31,310 nt of DNA from Trichoplax sp. H2 (Eukaryota; Placozoa; Uniplacotomia; Trichoplacea). The position numbers were made by a program, and so were the translations under genes. A model generated the notes under the pieces. It made no database searches, was not told the origin of the DNA, and worked only from the letters and a program-made list of their open reading frames with translations. This document shows, piece after piece, positions 8,922-18,540 of this stretch. The stretch spans positions 1 through 31,310 of the forward strand of contig NOWV01000377.1 in the NCBI GenBank assembly GCA_003344405.1, written 5' to 3'. Each line of letters starts with the position of its first letter. Position 1 is the stretch's first letter.

Positions 8922-11900
8922 CGGTCTATAGAACCCGTGATTTGGTAATGTTTTCAGTTTAGTTTATCTACAAGAGTTTTATTACCATCTTTCTCAGATG
9001 GCTTTGATAGATGTTTGCCTCCGTGGCGTTAGGTAATTATGCCAACTTCCGACAACAAATCTAATTTTAACGTTGTATTCAGAACAGAGCTGGCGGTAGT
9101 TATTGCAAGCTACGAAATGATCATGAAACTTTATTACATATTGCATAGGTATGTCTCAGATTTTTATTATGCGAATAGGCGTACTTGAAAGCCATTGGAT
9201 TAGGCTAACATAATTGAAAGACGGAAAAGACCTGTTGCTACGGCCATACAAGGAGTCAAGTTTTTGTATTTATTTAGTCAATTTATTTCAGTGATAAAAT
9301 ATTGACCGTAATGGATCGATGAAAGATATAAAGAAAGATGACAAGATAGTCTTTTAGGAGTTTGTCGAAGAAAATGCAATCTGAATTTTGGTAATAATCA
9401 AGTGTAAATACACCGCTGTAAATAAATGGATAAATGCTCCTATAGTAACTGTATTTATACAGGTGGCCTTAAGCGTGTAAACTGGGCGAATAGGTTAAAT
9501 GATTATTTGTAAATTACAATTAAATTATTTGTTGTATCTTCTAGATATACAGACAGCTGAATCTGGTGTAGTAATGTTAATATCTGCAGTAATGTCAAAT
9601 ATAGCCAAGTCCGAGATGAAATGATTGATAAGTAATAAAATTCGTAGCTAAAAAACGCTTATAACTTGTAGTCTTCAAAAGGCTTACTACATCGAATAAA
9701 ATGGGTAGTGAAATCAGAAGACTTCCAAAGTGATCTATCTTACGAGTTAAACTTCAATTCATATTGCTTAGATTAATCTGTGAACTCGTTCACGCTTAGA
9801 ATATACAGTTAATATTGCATTTTACTATTGGTTAACCATGTTAATAGTAAGAACTTCATGTTTAAGTTTCGGATATACTTGAGCAAAACAATATTTTGAA
9901 CCAGTTTGATTCGAGGAAGAAAACGTTCCTCTTTGCGTCTCTTAAAGTATCCTAACTTTATGAACTTATATTGAGAAATATAAAAAATTATAAGCTAGAC
10001 TTACAATAACACTGGCAGCATAGAGAAATTGCAGGAACAGAAGTTCCAACGGCGACCAATCTAACTGTAGTCGAACAATTTGACTAACTAACTGTTAGTT
10101 ACAGAATGATGATCTCACTGTCTCTTGCAATCTTGTACTTCCTGTTCAAGTGACGTCAGCATCTTTTAGGCTTTGCAACTTTCATGGCAGAATCAGGGTG
10201 CTGCTAACTATTATTACTAATATTAAACAATCGAACTATGAATCCGGCTCCATATGGTCAGAAAATAGCGCGTACAAACGATGGAAAGGCAAGAGGAACT
10301 TATACGTACTTTAGTAAATCATGCTATTGATTTATTTATTTTTTGACATATTTTTATTGTTAACGGTGTCATGTCATTATCTTGACAATTTTCTAGCCAG
10401 TTTGTTATTATTTTAAACAATTATATCACATTCTAACTCTTATCTATTCTATCAAAAACTTGTTTACTTTGTCCGGATAAATAGCATTATAATAACAAAT
10501 TAATGGCAAACGATAAATTTTAAAAATACCTTCTGCTACTGAGTGTGCGATATTTGTCACCCTTTTTATAGATCGAAGAATAAAACAATATTATGCCTAA
10601 TGGATAGTTTAACTGTTTTCAGTTTGAAAGTACGGTAAATTATCGTGAATTCATATTGTTTGATGGGAAATTTTATCAGGGAAACAGCTTACCATTAATT
10701 CGATATCTAGTAGTATTAAGGGGTTTCTATCGAGTTATTTTCAATTTTTTAATTTTCTTTTCTTTTTAGATTTCAACGATAACCTATTTTTGTAACGCTA
10801 CCTGGAAATAGAAACGTTATTATTTGTTCTGTTTAATTTACAAGTAAATAAAATCGCTTAAGCCCGCTGTTTACCAGATACAATGCATTCGCCAATTTTG
10901 GCTTAAAAGCTATAATTATTTAGATGAAGATATAGATCAAATTTCGAACGCATTACGGTTTTGTCTTATATAGTGCTCGACAAACAAGTTATCTATGTGA
11001 TTGGGGTGACAAGCAACTGACAGTATAGCATTTATAGTTTTCTATTTTTAAAATTTGCTAGTTTAATTTAACCTTTTCATTATTCAAGCACCCGCAAATA
11101 CCTTACGTATGTGTTTTTAAGACGTTATATAAAAACTAGGAAATTAAACAATACGCATAGCACACTAATTGGAATTACTGGAATAATTAATCAAGATTGA
11201 TTTGTATTTATCATTCTACTCTTATTCGCAGAACTTTGACTTTTTTTCAAAGCAAACAGCAACGCCTTATTGATGGCACTAAAAGAACATAATAAATTAA
11301 GAATTTAATTGTTATAGTTGGCAGTGAAGAATCCAATTTTATAAAAACAAAATCAATTAGGGATTATGATCCAACCAGCTTTTAGTTTTGACTATGTGAT
11401 AGCTATCTATTGATTTGATTAGTTGCCTGTTTGGATAAAGGTCAAAAAGCTGCCATTCAAACGTCTACTAATTGGTTTAAGAAGAGAGAAAACAATCAAG
11501 GCCCCCTTGGGTTAGCGCACCCGTAGAATCACTTTTTGATTTTGATTGGAGAAAGACATAGTTTAGATAAGACAGGTAGGGTAGCACATTAGGAATTGAC
11601 TAGGATATCTAGTAAACAAAATTTGTAAACAAATATTAGGTCACGCTATTCGAGTGTAAAGAATAACAATAAAAAAGGATTTTATCTGAGACTTAGGCGC
11701 ACGAGTAGGTCTCCGCATTTAAATCCTAAATTCTACTATTATCAAATTCAATTATGGAGGGTAATTAGCAGTGCAATAAAACCATTTTAACCCCTACCTA
11801 CTGGCGTGGTTCAGATGATTACTGCAGTATTATTGGAAAGAAAATAGTCCACTACACAAGAATATAGTTTTAAGACATGACAATAGTCTATTGATTTGAT

Positions 11901-12127
11901 AAGCACCGTATGATAAGGTCGAACTTAAAACCAAAATAGAAAATGCATCGAGTATGCTGCTAGTATAACGCTCTAAAACGCAATCGCTTTGCATAACTGC
12001 CGTAATATAGTTTACTTAAGATTACTTTGCTTGGGATACTGTATGCTAATGTTAATTTATCTATGGAATTATACATGTTTTCAATAGATAAGCGTATTAG
12101 TTTATGATCTTATTAAAGTACTGATGG
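8922..12127. other. Long AT-rich stretch without a recognised gene
   Basis: LRR-type splice signals on the minus strand at 9738, 10004 and 11103 were tested and give stops or no repeat pattern. No long frame occurs on either strand. It may be intergenic space upstream of copy A. Confidence 0.5.
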
Positions 12128-12327
12128 ATAATATTCATGTCGATTAACTTTTCCTTGACTGATTCAATTTATTTTATTTTATTCAAGGTTAACTATCGTA
12201 GAATATATTGATATTTATTCATCTATGACGTTATACATGTTTTTAATATGCTCTTACGGAGCTTGATGCTCATTGCATATAACTAGTAGTCAATTTACGA
12301 TAGTAGAATAATTGTATTGATATACTG
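12128..12327. repeat. Segment duplicated at 14078-14277
   Basis: 200 bases that match 14078-14277 almost exactly, including the first 76 bases of an LTR. The right-hand copy then jumps past about 1.5 kb present here (12328-13860) before matching again at 14311. Confidence 0.85.
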
Positions 12328-12871
12328 TCGTGTGATTAATAATATTATTAAAGATTGTCGTGTTGTAGACAACAGTCCTTAACTGTTGATTGATTATTAT
12401 TATTATTGTTATTTAATTAATTATTAATTAATTATGCCGAAGTAGGCAATAGAACTAATGGTGCGATTGCACCTTAAATGTGTGATAAATAATTGAACTT
12501 GCTAATTAATATTAATTAGTGACAAGTATTAATTACACTCGATCTAGTCTATAGTAAGCCTGTATTGCACATTATATAATTTAACGTGAAAGATTAGCAC
12601 TGGGGTTATTTGTGTGACATATGAAGTTGTATATAAGCTTGATTATTAATTTTGAATCTCAGTTCCACTGAGGCTAACATAGAATACACTGGTACTAACG
12701 TAAAAGGGTTAGTAATAAATATATTTATTAACCTAAACTTATCGTTTGACTCGATTGGTATAGTATAGGAATGAGATAGTTTTCCCTTACTGAGGCTCTC
12801 CGAAATTAGTCGGAGAGCCGTAAGAGTAGATAGACTAGTTTAGGTACGATCACGAAAGTTGCTTTGTGACA
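12252..12871 (+). mobile_element. Solo LTR with strong stem-loop
   Basis: A 620-bp element, TCTTACGGAGC... to ...TTGTGACA, flanked by a perfect duplication TATGC (12247-12251, 12872-12876). Nearly the same sequence occurs at 26412-27027. It contains a TATATAAG motif near 12631 and a hairpin with a 10-bp perfect stem GGCTCTCCGA/TCGGAGAGCC (12794-12819) plus an outer CTTAC/GTAAG pair. No internal coding region accompanies it. Confidence 0.82.
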
Positions 12872-12876
12872 TATGC

Positions 12877-13860
12877 TTTTGTAAAACTGGAGTAACTAAG
12901 TACTGATGAGTAATGTTTATATAGATTGACTATAAATGACTGATTTTTCAATAAAGTTTTGAGTTCAGCATTGTCTAAGAGAGACTAGCGATGTGAGGAT
13001 TTCTTCTAATGATAAGGGATCATCAGTATTCAGAGTCGGACTGTTATCTATAAATGAACTCTTAGTATTTAGTTTCTACAGATTTAGCATTTCCATGTTT
13101 CATGACTTCTGCTAATTACAGTAGTCATACAATAGGGTTAAGATCCCTAACACTACGCCCGTTACAAATTTAAATTTATAATACGCTCATTGATGATTGT
13201 TTTCCGTGTTGGCAATGGGTTAATCAGCATTCTTTTTCCTTCCAGCAATAAAGAATTCTACAATTATTTAGGATTATCATTTACTCAACTGATCTATTCA
13301 GAGAGTCGTAAAATTATATGCAAGTATAATATTCTATGAGATCAATGCAAATATGGGAAATTACTTTATTCTGTTTAGTCATAAGCAATTAAGCCGTTAG
13401 TAATGCTAATGAAATTACTAGCTTTATGATGAGTCGTGACGTTATGGTATATTTATGTTATGCTGCTTGTATCTTGCTATCCAAAAAGCAACTGTAATTA
13501 CTAGCCCTAAGTAGCTGGTGAAGGATACTAATTTGCAAAGAACGAACAGCCCTTTCAAGACTATAGTCATGCAAAAACAGAAACAAAGAGTTTAGTAGTT
13601 TACTAGTAGTTCAGAAGTTCCTTATGTTTTAGTCTATACTAAGATTGTGTTCAAATGGACCTTACTTTCCGACTAAGAGGTTACTGCTAATAAAGTGCTA
13701 GTATTTCAACTGTTATTATTTAGTAATGGTATTGTCGTAGTCAGCCCACGACAGGGAGACCTGGGCCTTTGAAGTTGTATGAATGCTAGGGCTGCAACAG
13801 CCAAGTATGCCCCAACGGGCTAAGCGTAGACTAGTCTTAGACTTTTAAAATAGTTTTATT
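12877..13860. other. Possible further LTR-type fragment and GC-rich hairpin island
   Basis: It contains TATAAAT (about 12931) and CAATAAAG (about 12950), the spacing seen in other LTRs here, then a stem-loop AGGG/CCCT and CCCGTTACA near 13133-13166. At 13741-13830 an unusually GC-rich patch holds two hairpins (GCCCA...TGGGC and GGCTG...CAGCC). The whole stretch is absent from the duplicate at 14078-14507. No coding frame was seen. Confidence 0.4.
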
Positions 13861-14057
13861 CTAATGCCACAATTAATTGATGGAGTCTATACTCCGTCAC
13901 AGGTATATAATAATCTATATACGTTCTTGAATATTAATTCACAGCATCAAACGCTAAAACTAACTGCAGAAATATCTGAAATCTGAGAGGGATTCAGAAG
14001 CCCCTGTTAATTGTATGTAGCTCTTAATTATCGAGCATTTGCTTAAAATGGGTGGAT
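13861..14057. repeat. Segment duplicated at 14311-14507
   Basis: 197 bases that match 14311-14507 with a few substitutions. It abuts the gap at 14058, indicating overlapping contigs or haplotypes. Confidence 0.85.
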
Positions 14058-14077
14058 NNNNNNNNNNNNNNNNNNNN
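14058..14077. other. Assembly gap, 20 N
   Basis: A run of 20 N. The sequence after it steps back to a match with 12128, i.e. the two contigs overlap rather than abut. Confidence 0.95.
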
Positions 14078-14201
14078 ATAATATTCATGTCGATTAACTT
14101 TTCCTTGACTGATTCAATTTATTTTATTTTATTCAAGGTTAACTATCGTAGAATATATTGATATTTATTCATCTATGACGTTATACATGTTTTTAATATG
14201 C

Positions 14202-14277
14202 TCTTACGGAGCTTGATGCTCCTTGCATATAACTAGTAGTCAATTTACGATAGTAGAATAATTGTATTGATATACTG
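14202..14277 (+). mobile_element. 5' fragment of the 12252-type LTR
   Basis: 76 bases matching the start of the LTR at 12252, with the same left flank (AATATGC), so it represents the same insertion event. It is cut at TATACTG and followed by AATTAATAAAATC, a sequence whose inverted relative is at about 20868-20890. Confidence 0.65.
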
Positions 14278-14507
14278 AATTAATAAAATCTTAATTACTA
14301 TTTACCAAGGCTAATGCCACAATTAATTGATGGAGTCTATTCTCCGTCACAGGTATATAATAATCTATATACGTTCTTGAATATTAATTCACAGCATCTA
14401 ACGCTAAAACTAACTGCAGAAATATCTGAAATCTGAGAGGGATTCATAAGCCCCTGTTAATTGTATGTAGCTTTTAATTATCGAGCATTTGCTTAAAATG
14501 GGTGGAT

Positions 14508-14896
14508 TGGTTATCTCGTAAAGAAAATTGCTATTAATAAATTCAGTTGCCTTAACATAGAGACTGAAAATACTGGGAAGGGTAACCCAATAACTAAAAC
14601 TTCACCAAACTTCTTTGTGAATCTTTGCCACAGGTAACGGCCGTAATAGCAATATCAGTATAATAATTCGTTAATTACTATTCCATTGCAACACAAGCAG
14701 TATGCGTAGTTTTATTTTTATTAATAGCTAGTCAATAGTCAATTAACAGATAGGCTTTGGTATTTGTTGGCGATTAAAATCATTATTGAGAAGAATTTAT
14801 TTCTCTTGGTATGCCGGTACAGAGCGTAGCATTACAACTAAGGTATATTCGTTTCGGACATTTTATAACGTGATTGCTGTCTACGACATAATTATT
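14508..14896. other. Region 3' of receptor copy B, with LTR-like remnant
   Basis: Bases 14560-14650 resemble the 3' end of the LTR at 23766-24353 (tACTGGGA...CCCAA, then CTTTGCCACA), suggesting an old fragment. The rest probably contains the 3' UTR of copy B; no other gene was seen. Confidence 0.4.
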
Positions 14897-15862
14897 CTAA
14901 TCATCATGGCTATCAACTGATTCAACAGTTAAAACCTTTGAGCTACGTACTCTCCAAAGCCTCTTTTGGCCCTGTTTCTGTGGCTTGTTAGTAAAGCTAG
15001 TCGATTTGTTTATTGGATGAATGAATAGTCCTTTAAATACTGTTGTACTTGTTATAGTATACAAGAATGGGTTAAGAGCAGAGTTGATTGGTAAAGCAAA
15101 AATCCCAACAAATTGCAATGTGATAACATCGACACCTTTGCTGGTAACGAAACCAAAATTATTAACTACATAATAAAGTAGCCAACTAATTAAATCGGTC
15201 AGCAGTATGATAGAGAGGCGTATTGCCAGTACTTTATTTTCATTAGTTACTGATCGTCTAGCGGCCTTTTGAGTGTTGCGTATGGAGATAAATGCTGCAA
15301 TATAAAGTGAGCAAGTAATAATCCAGGCAATAATTATGATGACTATATAAGTTATCATCCAAAGACGGTACGAAGGGTTTTCATAATTACTAGGCGTACA
15401 CATGCTATTATAGGTATATAGTCTTAGGTGGCCGGGTTGATTGATACTGTATAGCGCGGAGATAAGGACAAATAAGAAGCTTGCTAGCCATGTTGAACTT
15501 GTTATTGCTCGAGTAGCAGCCATGCTCAATTGTTTTCTTTTGTTCGAATAGATGATAATGATAAACCTATCAATGCTGATAATTACCATTAAAAATACTG
15601 ACACTAAACTTGAGGTAGTCACCAAAATACAAGGTGGTATACATAAAGGATTTTCCAGCCAATCCTCAGATCGTTGGCCGTACTGATCTTGACTGCTATA
15701 TACTGAATTAACAAAGGCTATGATGAATAAATAAATTGACATGATGAAATCGGATACAGCCAGATTATTGATTAAGAGTATATAGGTATCACAAACCAGC
15801 GTTGCGACAAGTAAAACTGTTACTAAACACAAATTGCTCAACGCAATGTAATAGTAAACTTT
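14897..15862 (-). CDS. Receptor copy B, 7TM exon from TM2 to C-terminus (5' part lost to LTR and gap)
   Basis: LGR/RXFP-like 7TM region: LAVSD in TM2, IDRF after TM3 (DRY position), TM4 Trp, ECL2 Cys in NSMCTPS, TM6 DLISWLLYY, TM7 LPINSALNPFLY (NPxxY), and a basic tail ending SVDSHDD before the TGA/TAA at 14897-14899. Unlike copy A, this part is open throughout. Leftwards of TM2 the frame runs into LTR sequence (15787-15862) and a gap. The Pro of the TM6 WxP motif (P in receptor D) is Leu here, an unusual change for class A receptors. Copy B is about 97-98% alike to A and C by eye. It could be a true tandem paralogue or the LTR-bearing allele of copy C. Confidence 0.78.
   Translation of the reverse strand, partial: KVYYYIALSNLCLVTVLLVATLVCDTYILLINNLAVSDFIMSIYLFIIAFVNSVYSSQDQYGQRSEDWLENPLCIPPCILVTTSSLVSVFLMVIISIDRFIIIIYSNKRKQLSMAATRAITSSTWLASFLFVLISALYSINQPGHLRLYTYNSMCTPSNYENPSYRLWMITYIVIIIIAWIITCSLYIAAFISIRNTQKAARRSVTNENKVLAIRLSIILLTDLISWLLYYVVNNFGFVTSKGVDVITLQFVGIFALPINSALNPFLYTITSTTVFKGLFIHPINKSTSFTNKPQKQGQKRLWRVRSSKVLTVESVDSHDD
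15787..15862 (-). mobile_element. Solo LTR end, same insertion as in copy A
   Basis: It starts TATCACAAACCAGC directly after ATAGG (15782-15786) and matches 603-678 without a visible difference, so the insertion is shared with copy A. It is truncated by the gap. Confidence 0.8.
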
Positions 15863-15882
15863 NNNNNNNNNNNNNNNNNNNN
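15863..15882. other. Assembly gap, 20 N
   Basis: A run of 20 N. The right side restarts at sequence matching 15301, inside the TM5 region. The open frame that appears to cross the gap is therefore an artefact. Confidence 0.95.
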
Positions 15883-16579
15883 ATAAAGTGAGCAAGTAAT
15901 AATCCAGGCAATAATTATGATGACTATATAAGTTATCATCCAAAGACGGTACGAAGGGTTTTCATAATTACTAGGCGTACACATGCTATTATAGGTATAT
16001 AGTCTTAGGTGGCCGGGTTGATTGATACTGTATAGCGCGGGGATAAGGACAAATAAGAAGCTTGCTAGCCATGTTGAACTTGTTATTGCTCGAGTAGCAG
16101 CCATGCTCAATTGTTTTCTTTTGTTCGAATAGATGATAATGATAAACCTATCAATGCTGATAATCACCATTAAAAATACTGACACTAAACTTGAGGTAGT
16201 CACCAAAATACAAGATAGCATACATAAAGGATTTTCCAGCCAATCCTCAGATCGTTGGCAGTACTGATCTTGACTGCTATATACTGAATTAACAAAAGTT
16301 ATGATGAATAAATAAATTGACATGATAAAATCGGATACAGCCAGATTGTTGATTAAGAGAATATAAGCTTTTCCAAGTGTATCTTTGGTGTAATGATTAT
16401 ATAACATAACCATAATGTTACCGAAAAATACTAGACAGCCCGCAACCCAGACAAAAGATTGTAATGAAATATGAGCAAGAAGATGTCGGCAAGATGATAA
16501 AGTATCGGATATCATCGATGGCTCACAGGTTACAATTTTAGTAGGTATCATGCAGCAAAAGTAAGGACGGTTTGTTAAC
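15883..16579 (-). CDS. Receptor copy C, 7TM exon, hinge to TM5 (cut by gap)
   Basis: It opens at 16579 after acceptor ATTAATAG with LTNRPYFCC, then the Cys-rich hinge, TM1 with FFGNIMV (conserved Asn present), a direct TM1-TM2 loop (KDTLGKAYILLINNLAVSD) without LTR, IDRF, TM4 Trp, ECL2 Cys and part of TM5 before the gap at 15882. It has no stops or frameshifts. Its start joins the LRR exon 16678-16749 through AC|G (Thr). It is the intact, LTR-free version of copies A and B. TM6, TM7 and the tail are not seen for this copy. Either it is the empty allele of copy B or an undisrupted paralogue. Confidence 0.82.
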
Positions 16580-16677
16580 CTATTAATATATTTTACAGGG
16601 AGACAGAAAAAATAGTGAATTTCGAGTCATAAAATAATGCAAATATGCAGACGGAAAGTACTACTGAATTGACTTAC

Positions 16678-16749
16678 GTTTCCACCAACTGAGGCGGACC
16701 GAAAAAAGATTCTCGAGATATATAAGCTAATAAATTCATTCGTAGATCT
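16678..16749 (-). CDS. Copy C, last LRR exon before the 7TM exon
   Basis: A 72-nt exon, donor GTAAGT, acceptor TTTAG. It reads DLRMNLLAYISRESFFGP then PQLVE, equivalent to copy A 1451-1522 and receptor D 23173-23244. Confidence 0.82.
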
Positions 16750-17276
16750 CTAAAGAATGTGCAGCAGATAATAAGATGCCGTAATTGTAATACTTAGTAG
16801 TATGAAGAATTAAAAGGCAAATAGTATATATGTACTAATGTAAGTAATCGCTATTTACAGTAGCATATTATCAGAAACAAGCAAAATCAAACTGAGATTC
16901 TAATCCCTGATAATGAAACAGTAAATTTTCACCGTACTTTTAAACTAACGCTAAAGTAGCATTCTTAGTTGGAAATCTAGTCATTGCTTGCTTAGGGTAA
17001 TAAAAAGTCGGATCACTTAACTAAATGCATTGCTAGTAAATTGACTGCAGAATAATATATTTCTGGATTGATACCGTATTAACATTATGTACCAGCAAAT
17101 CTTGCATTTAAAGGAGGTTAAAAGATCAATATGGAATAAACAAAGTCAAGAAAGGAAAGATAAACTGGCTTTACGTAGTTAATGCTAATTGTTCTGTAAT
17201 TCTTCTTGAAGTAAAACATTAATAAAATTTAATTTACATCATAGACCGAACTTATTTATGCACCAAAGTATAGATG

Positions 17277-17907
17277 TGTTACAGTGTTAAATACTGTTTT
17301 ACAGTAGAAATATCTATGTTAGGATAATTCTGTTAGACTATCCTTATTTAGTTAACTTCTAATTTGGATATACTGTGTTTTAATATAGCACTGACTTTTT
17401 ATGACAGTGACACTTATACACATACTGAAATTAATAGTTATAATAGGGAATGCAAATCATCTACTTACAATTCGAATCATTGTGATTGTAATTTACTTAT
17501 GGTAGACTGTAAATTATGGTGGAAATGTTCCGTGATAGGACATATCGTAATCTGACTATTCTGTATTAGTCATTACATGTCTATATTCGTAAATACTGTT
17601 GTCTGCACTAAGGGAGCAGTAGCTATACTTAATATCTAATTCAGTAAATGATTCCAATGTTAATTGTATTAACTATGACTCATGAACTATTGAGGAGTAG
17701 TATATAAATGCAGTATATCGTGAAATAAAGAGAATTTCTCCAACTTAGTGTTTAACGTAAAATACGAGGCGTTTAAGTCTTTGTGTAGTCTGCTAATAGA
17801 GCAAAAGTGTTCGTGATAGTGCAGGTATCGTTCCTTGATACGTGGTTCAAGGAATTGACTTATTGATCGTATATTGCGTTATCTTGTTGCAAAGCTGTTT
17901 TGTGACA
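17277..17907 (+). mobile_element. Solo LTR in an intron of copy C
   Basis: A 631-bp element, TGTTACAGTG... to ...GTTTTGTGACA, with a perfect duplication AGATG (17272-17276, 17908-17912). The empty site is preserved in copy A at 2045-2049 and again at 5935-5939 (single AGATG followed by TAAATTTAATC). It contains TATATAAAT (17701-17709), AATAAA (17724-17729) and stem-loop TTCCTTG/CAAGGAA (17831-17854). It is inserted antisense to the receptor gene. Confidence 0.88.
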
Positions 17908-17994
17908 AGATGTAAATTTAATCACTTTTTCGTATAGGTAATGGAGATAATACGTATTTTACGGCTATAGTAAATTATATTAATCTACCCTTAC

Positions 17995-18070
17995 ATATAA
18001 ATTTTGCAAATTTGATAATCCTTTAAAATATCTTTCCTTGAGTTTTTCGATATTATTTCCACTTGCCTCA
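17995..18070 (-). pseudogene. Copy C, LRR exon of abnormal length
   Basis: Equivalent to receptor D 24989-25060, but the only GT donor (GTAAGG at 17994) gives 76 nt, ending in phase 0 instead of 2. Including it would shift the frame into 16678-16749. The coding part (SGNNIEKLKERYFKGLSN) is otherwise a good LRR. Skipping it would join AT|A (Ile) in frame. Confidence 0.55.
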
Positions 18071-18166
18071 CTTTATAAATCAGTGTATAATTGTATAACA
18101 TGTTCTTAGTGACATATACTACACATCTAAATTTATGAAATAGCGAGACCGATAATATTGACTCAC

Positions 18167-18247
18167 ATTTCTCTTATATTGGGAAATAGTTCAACAATGT
18201 CTAGATTTGCACCACATATTTCCACGATTTGATTACCGGAAATATTT
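18167..18247 (-). CDS. Copy C, LRR exon
   Basis: An 81-nt exon, donor GTGAGT, reading NISGNQIVEICGANLDIVEL then FPNIRE. Equivalent to receptor D 25162-25236 (75 nt), which uses the same GTGAGT donor and shares the SGN and FPN(V/I)RE segments. Confidence 0.8.
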
Positions 18248-18415
18248 CTGATTCATAAAAGTACGCGAATATACAATGATAGATCCATTATTGTTAATAA
18301 ATTCAATAGGTTTAACTTTGATTTTATAATCTTGCTATTCTTAAGGAACAGACTTAGTATGTTATTTAATATCTGCAGTAAAATCAATTTTAAATTACCC
18401 TACTAATGCACTTAC

Positions 18416-18463
18416 AGCTTCTTCAGGTATACATATCGAGTTAAAAGCATAGTATCCGAAAAA
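18416..18463 (-). pseudogene. Remnant of an LRR exon (copy C)
   Basis: The 3' portion of an LRR exon (YLKKL end, donor GTAAGT) directly abuts the donor of the next exon. Its own acceptor and 5' half are gone. Without it, 18469-18540 and 18167-18247 join as TT|A (Leu) in frame. Confidence 0.5.
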
Positions 18464-18468
18464 CTTAC

Positions 18469-18540
18469 AACATTTGTAGCTGTTTGAGGCTGCAAAATGT
18501 ATTATTTTCTATCGCAACTAGTTTATTAGCAGAGGCGCGG
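18469..18540 (-). CDS. Copy C, LRR exon
   Basis: A 72-nt exon, acceptor ATATAG, donor GTAAGT, reading RASANKLVAIENNTFCSLKQ then LQM. It has an intact frame, and its copy A twin is 6496-6567. Confidence 0.8.

Noticed and set aside
10000-10090. Possible exon with donor signal at about 10004
   Set aside because: The LRR frame meets a stop and the reading is not repeat-like.
12900-12960. CTGATGAG at about 12904 as a hammerhead ribozyme core
   Set aside because: No matching GAAA and stem arrangement is found nearby.
15838-15943. Open frames running across the N gap at 15863-15882
   Set aside because: The two sides come from overlapping copies (B and C) in different frames; the joined frames are artefacts of the gap length.
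17364-17555. Plus-strand 63-codon frame
   Set aside because: It lies wholly inside the solo LTR at 17277-17907, and the related LTR at 3001-3628 does not keep it open.
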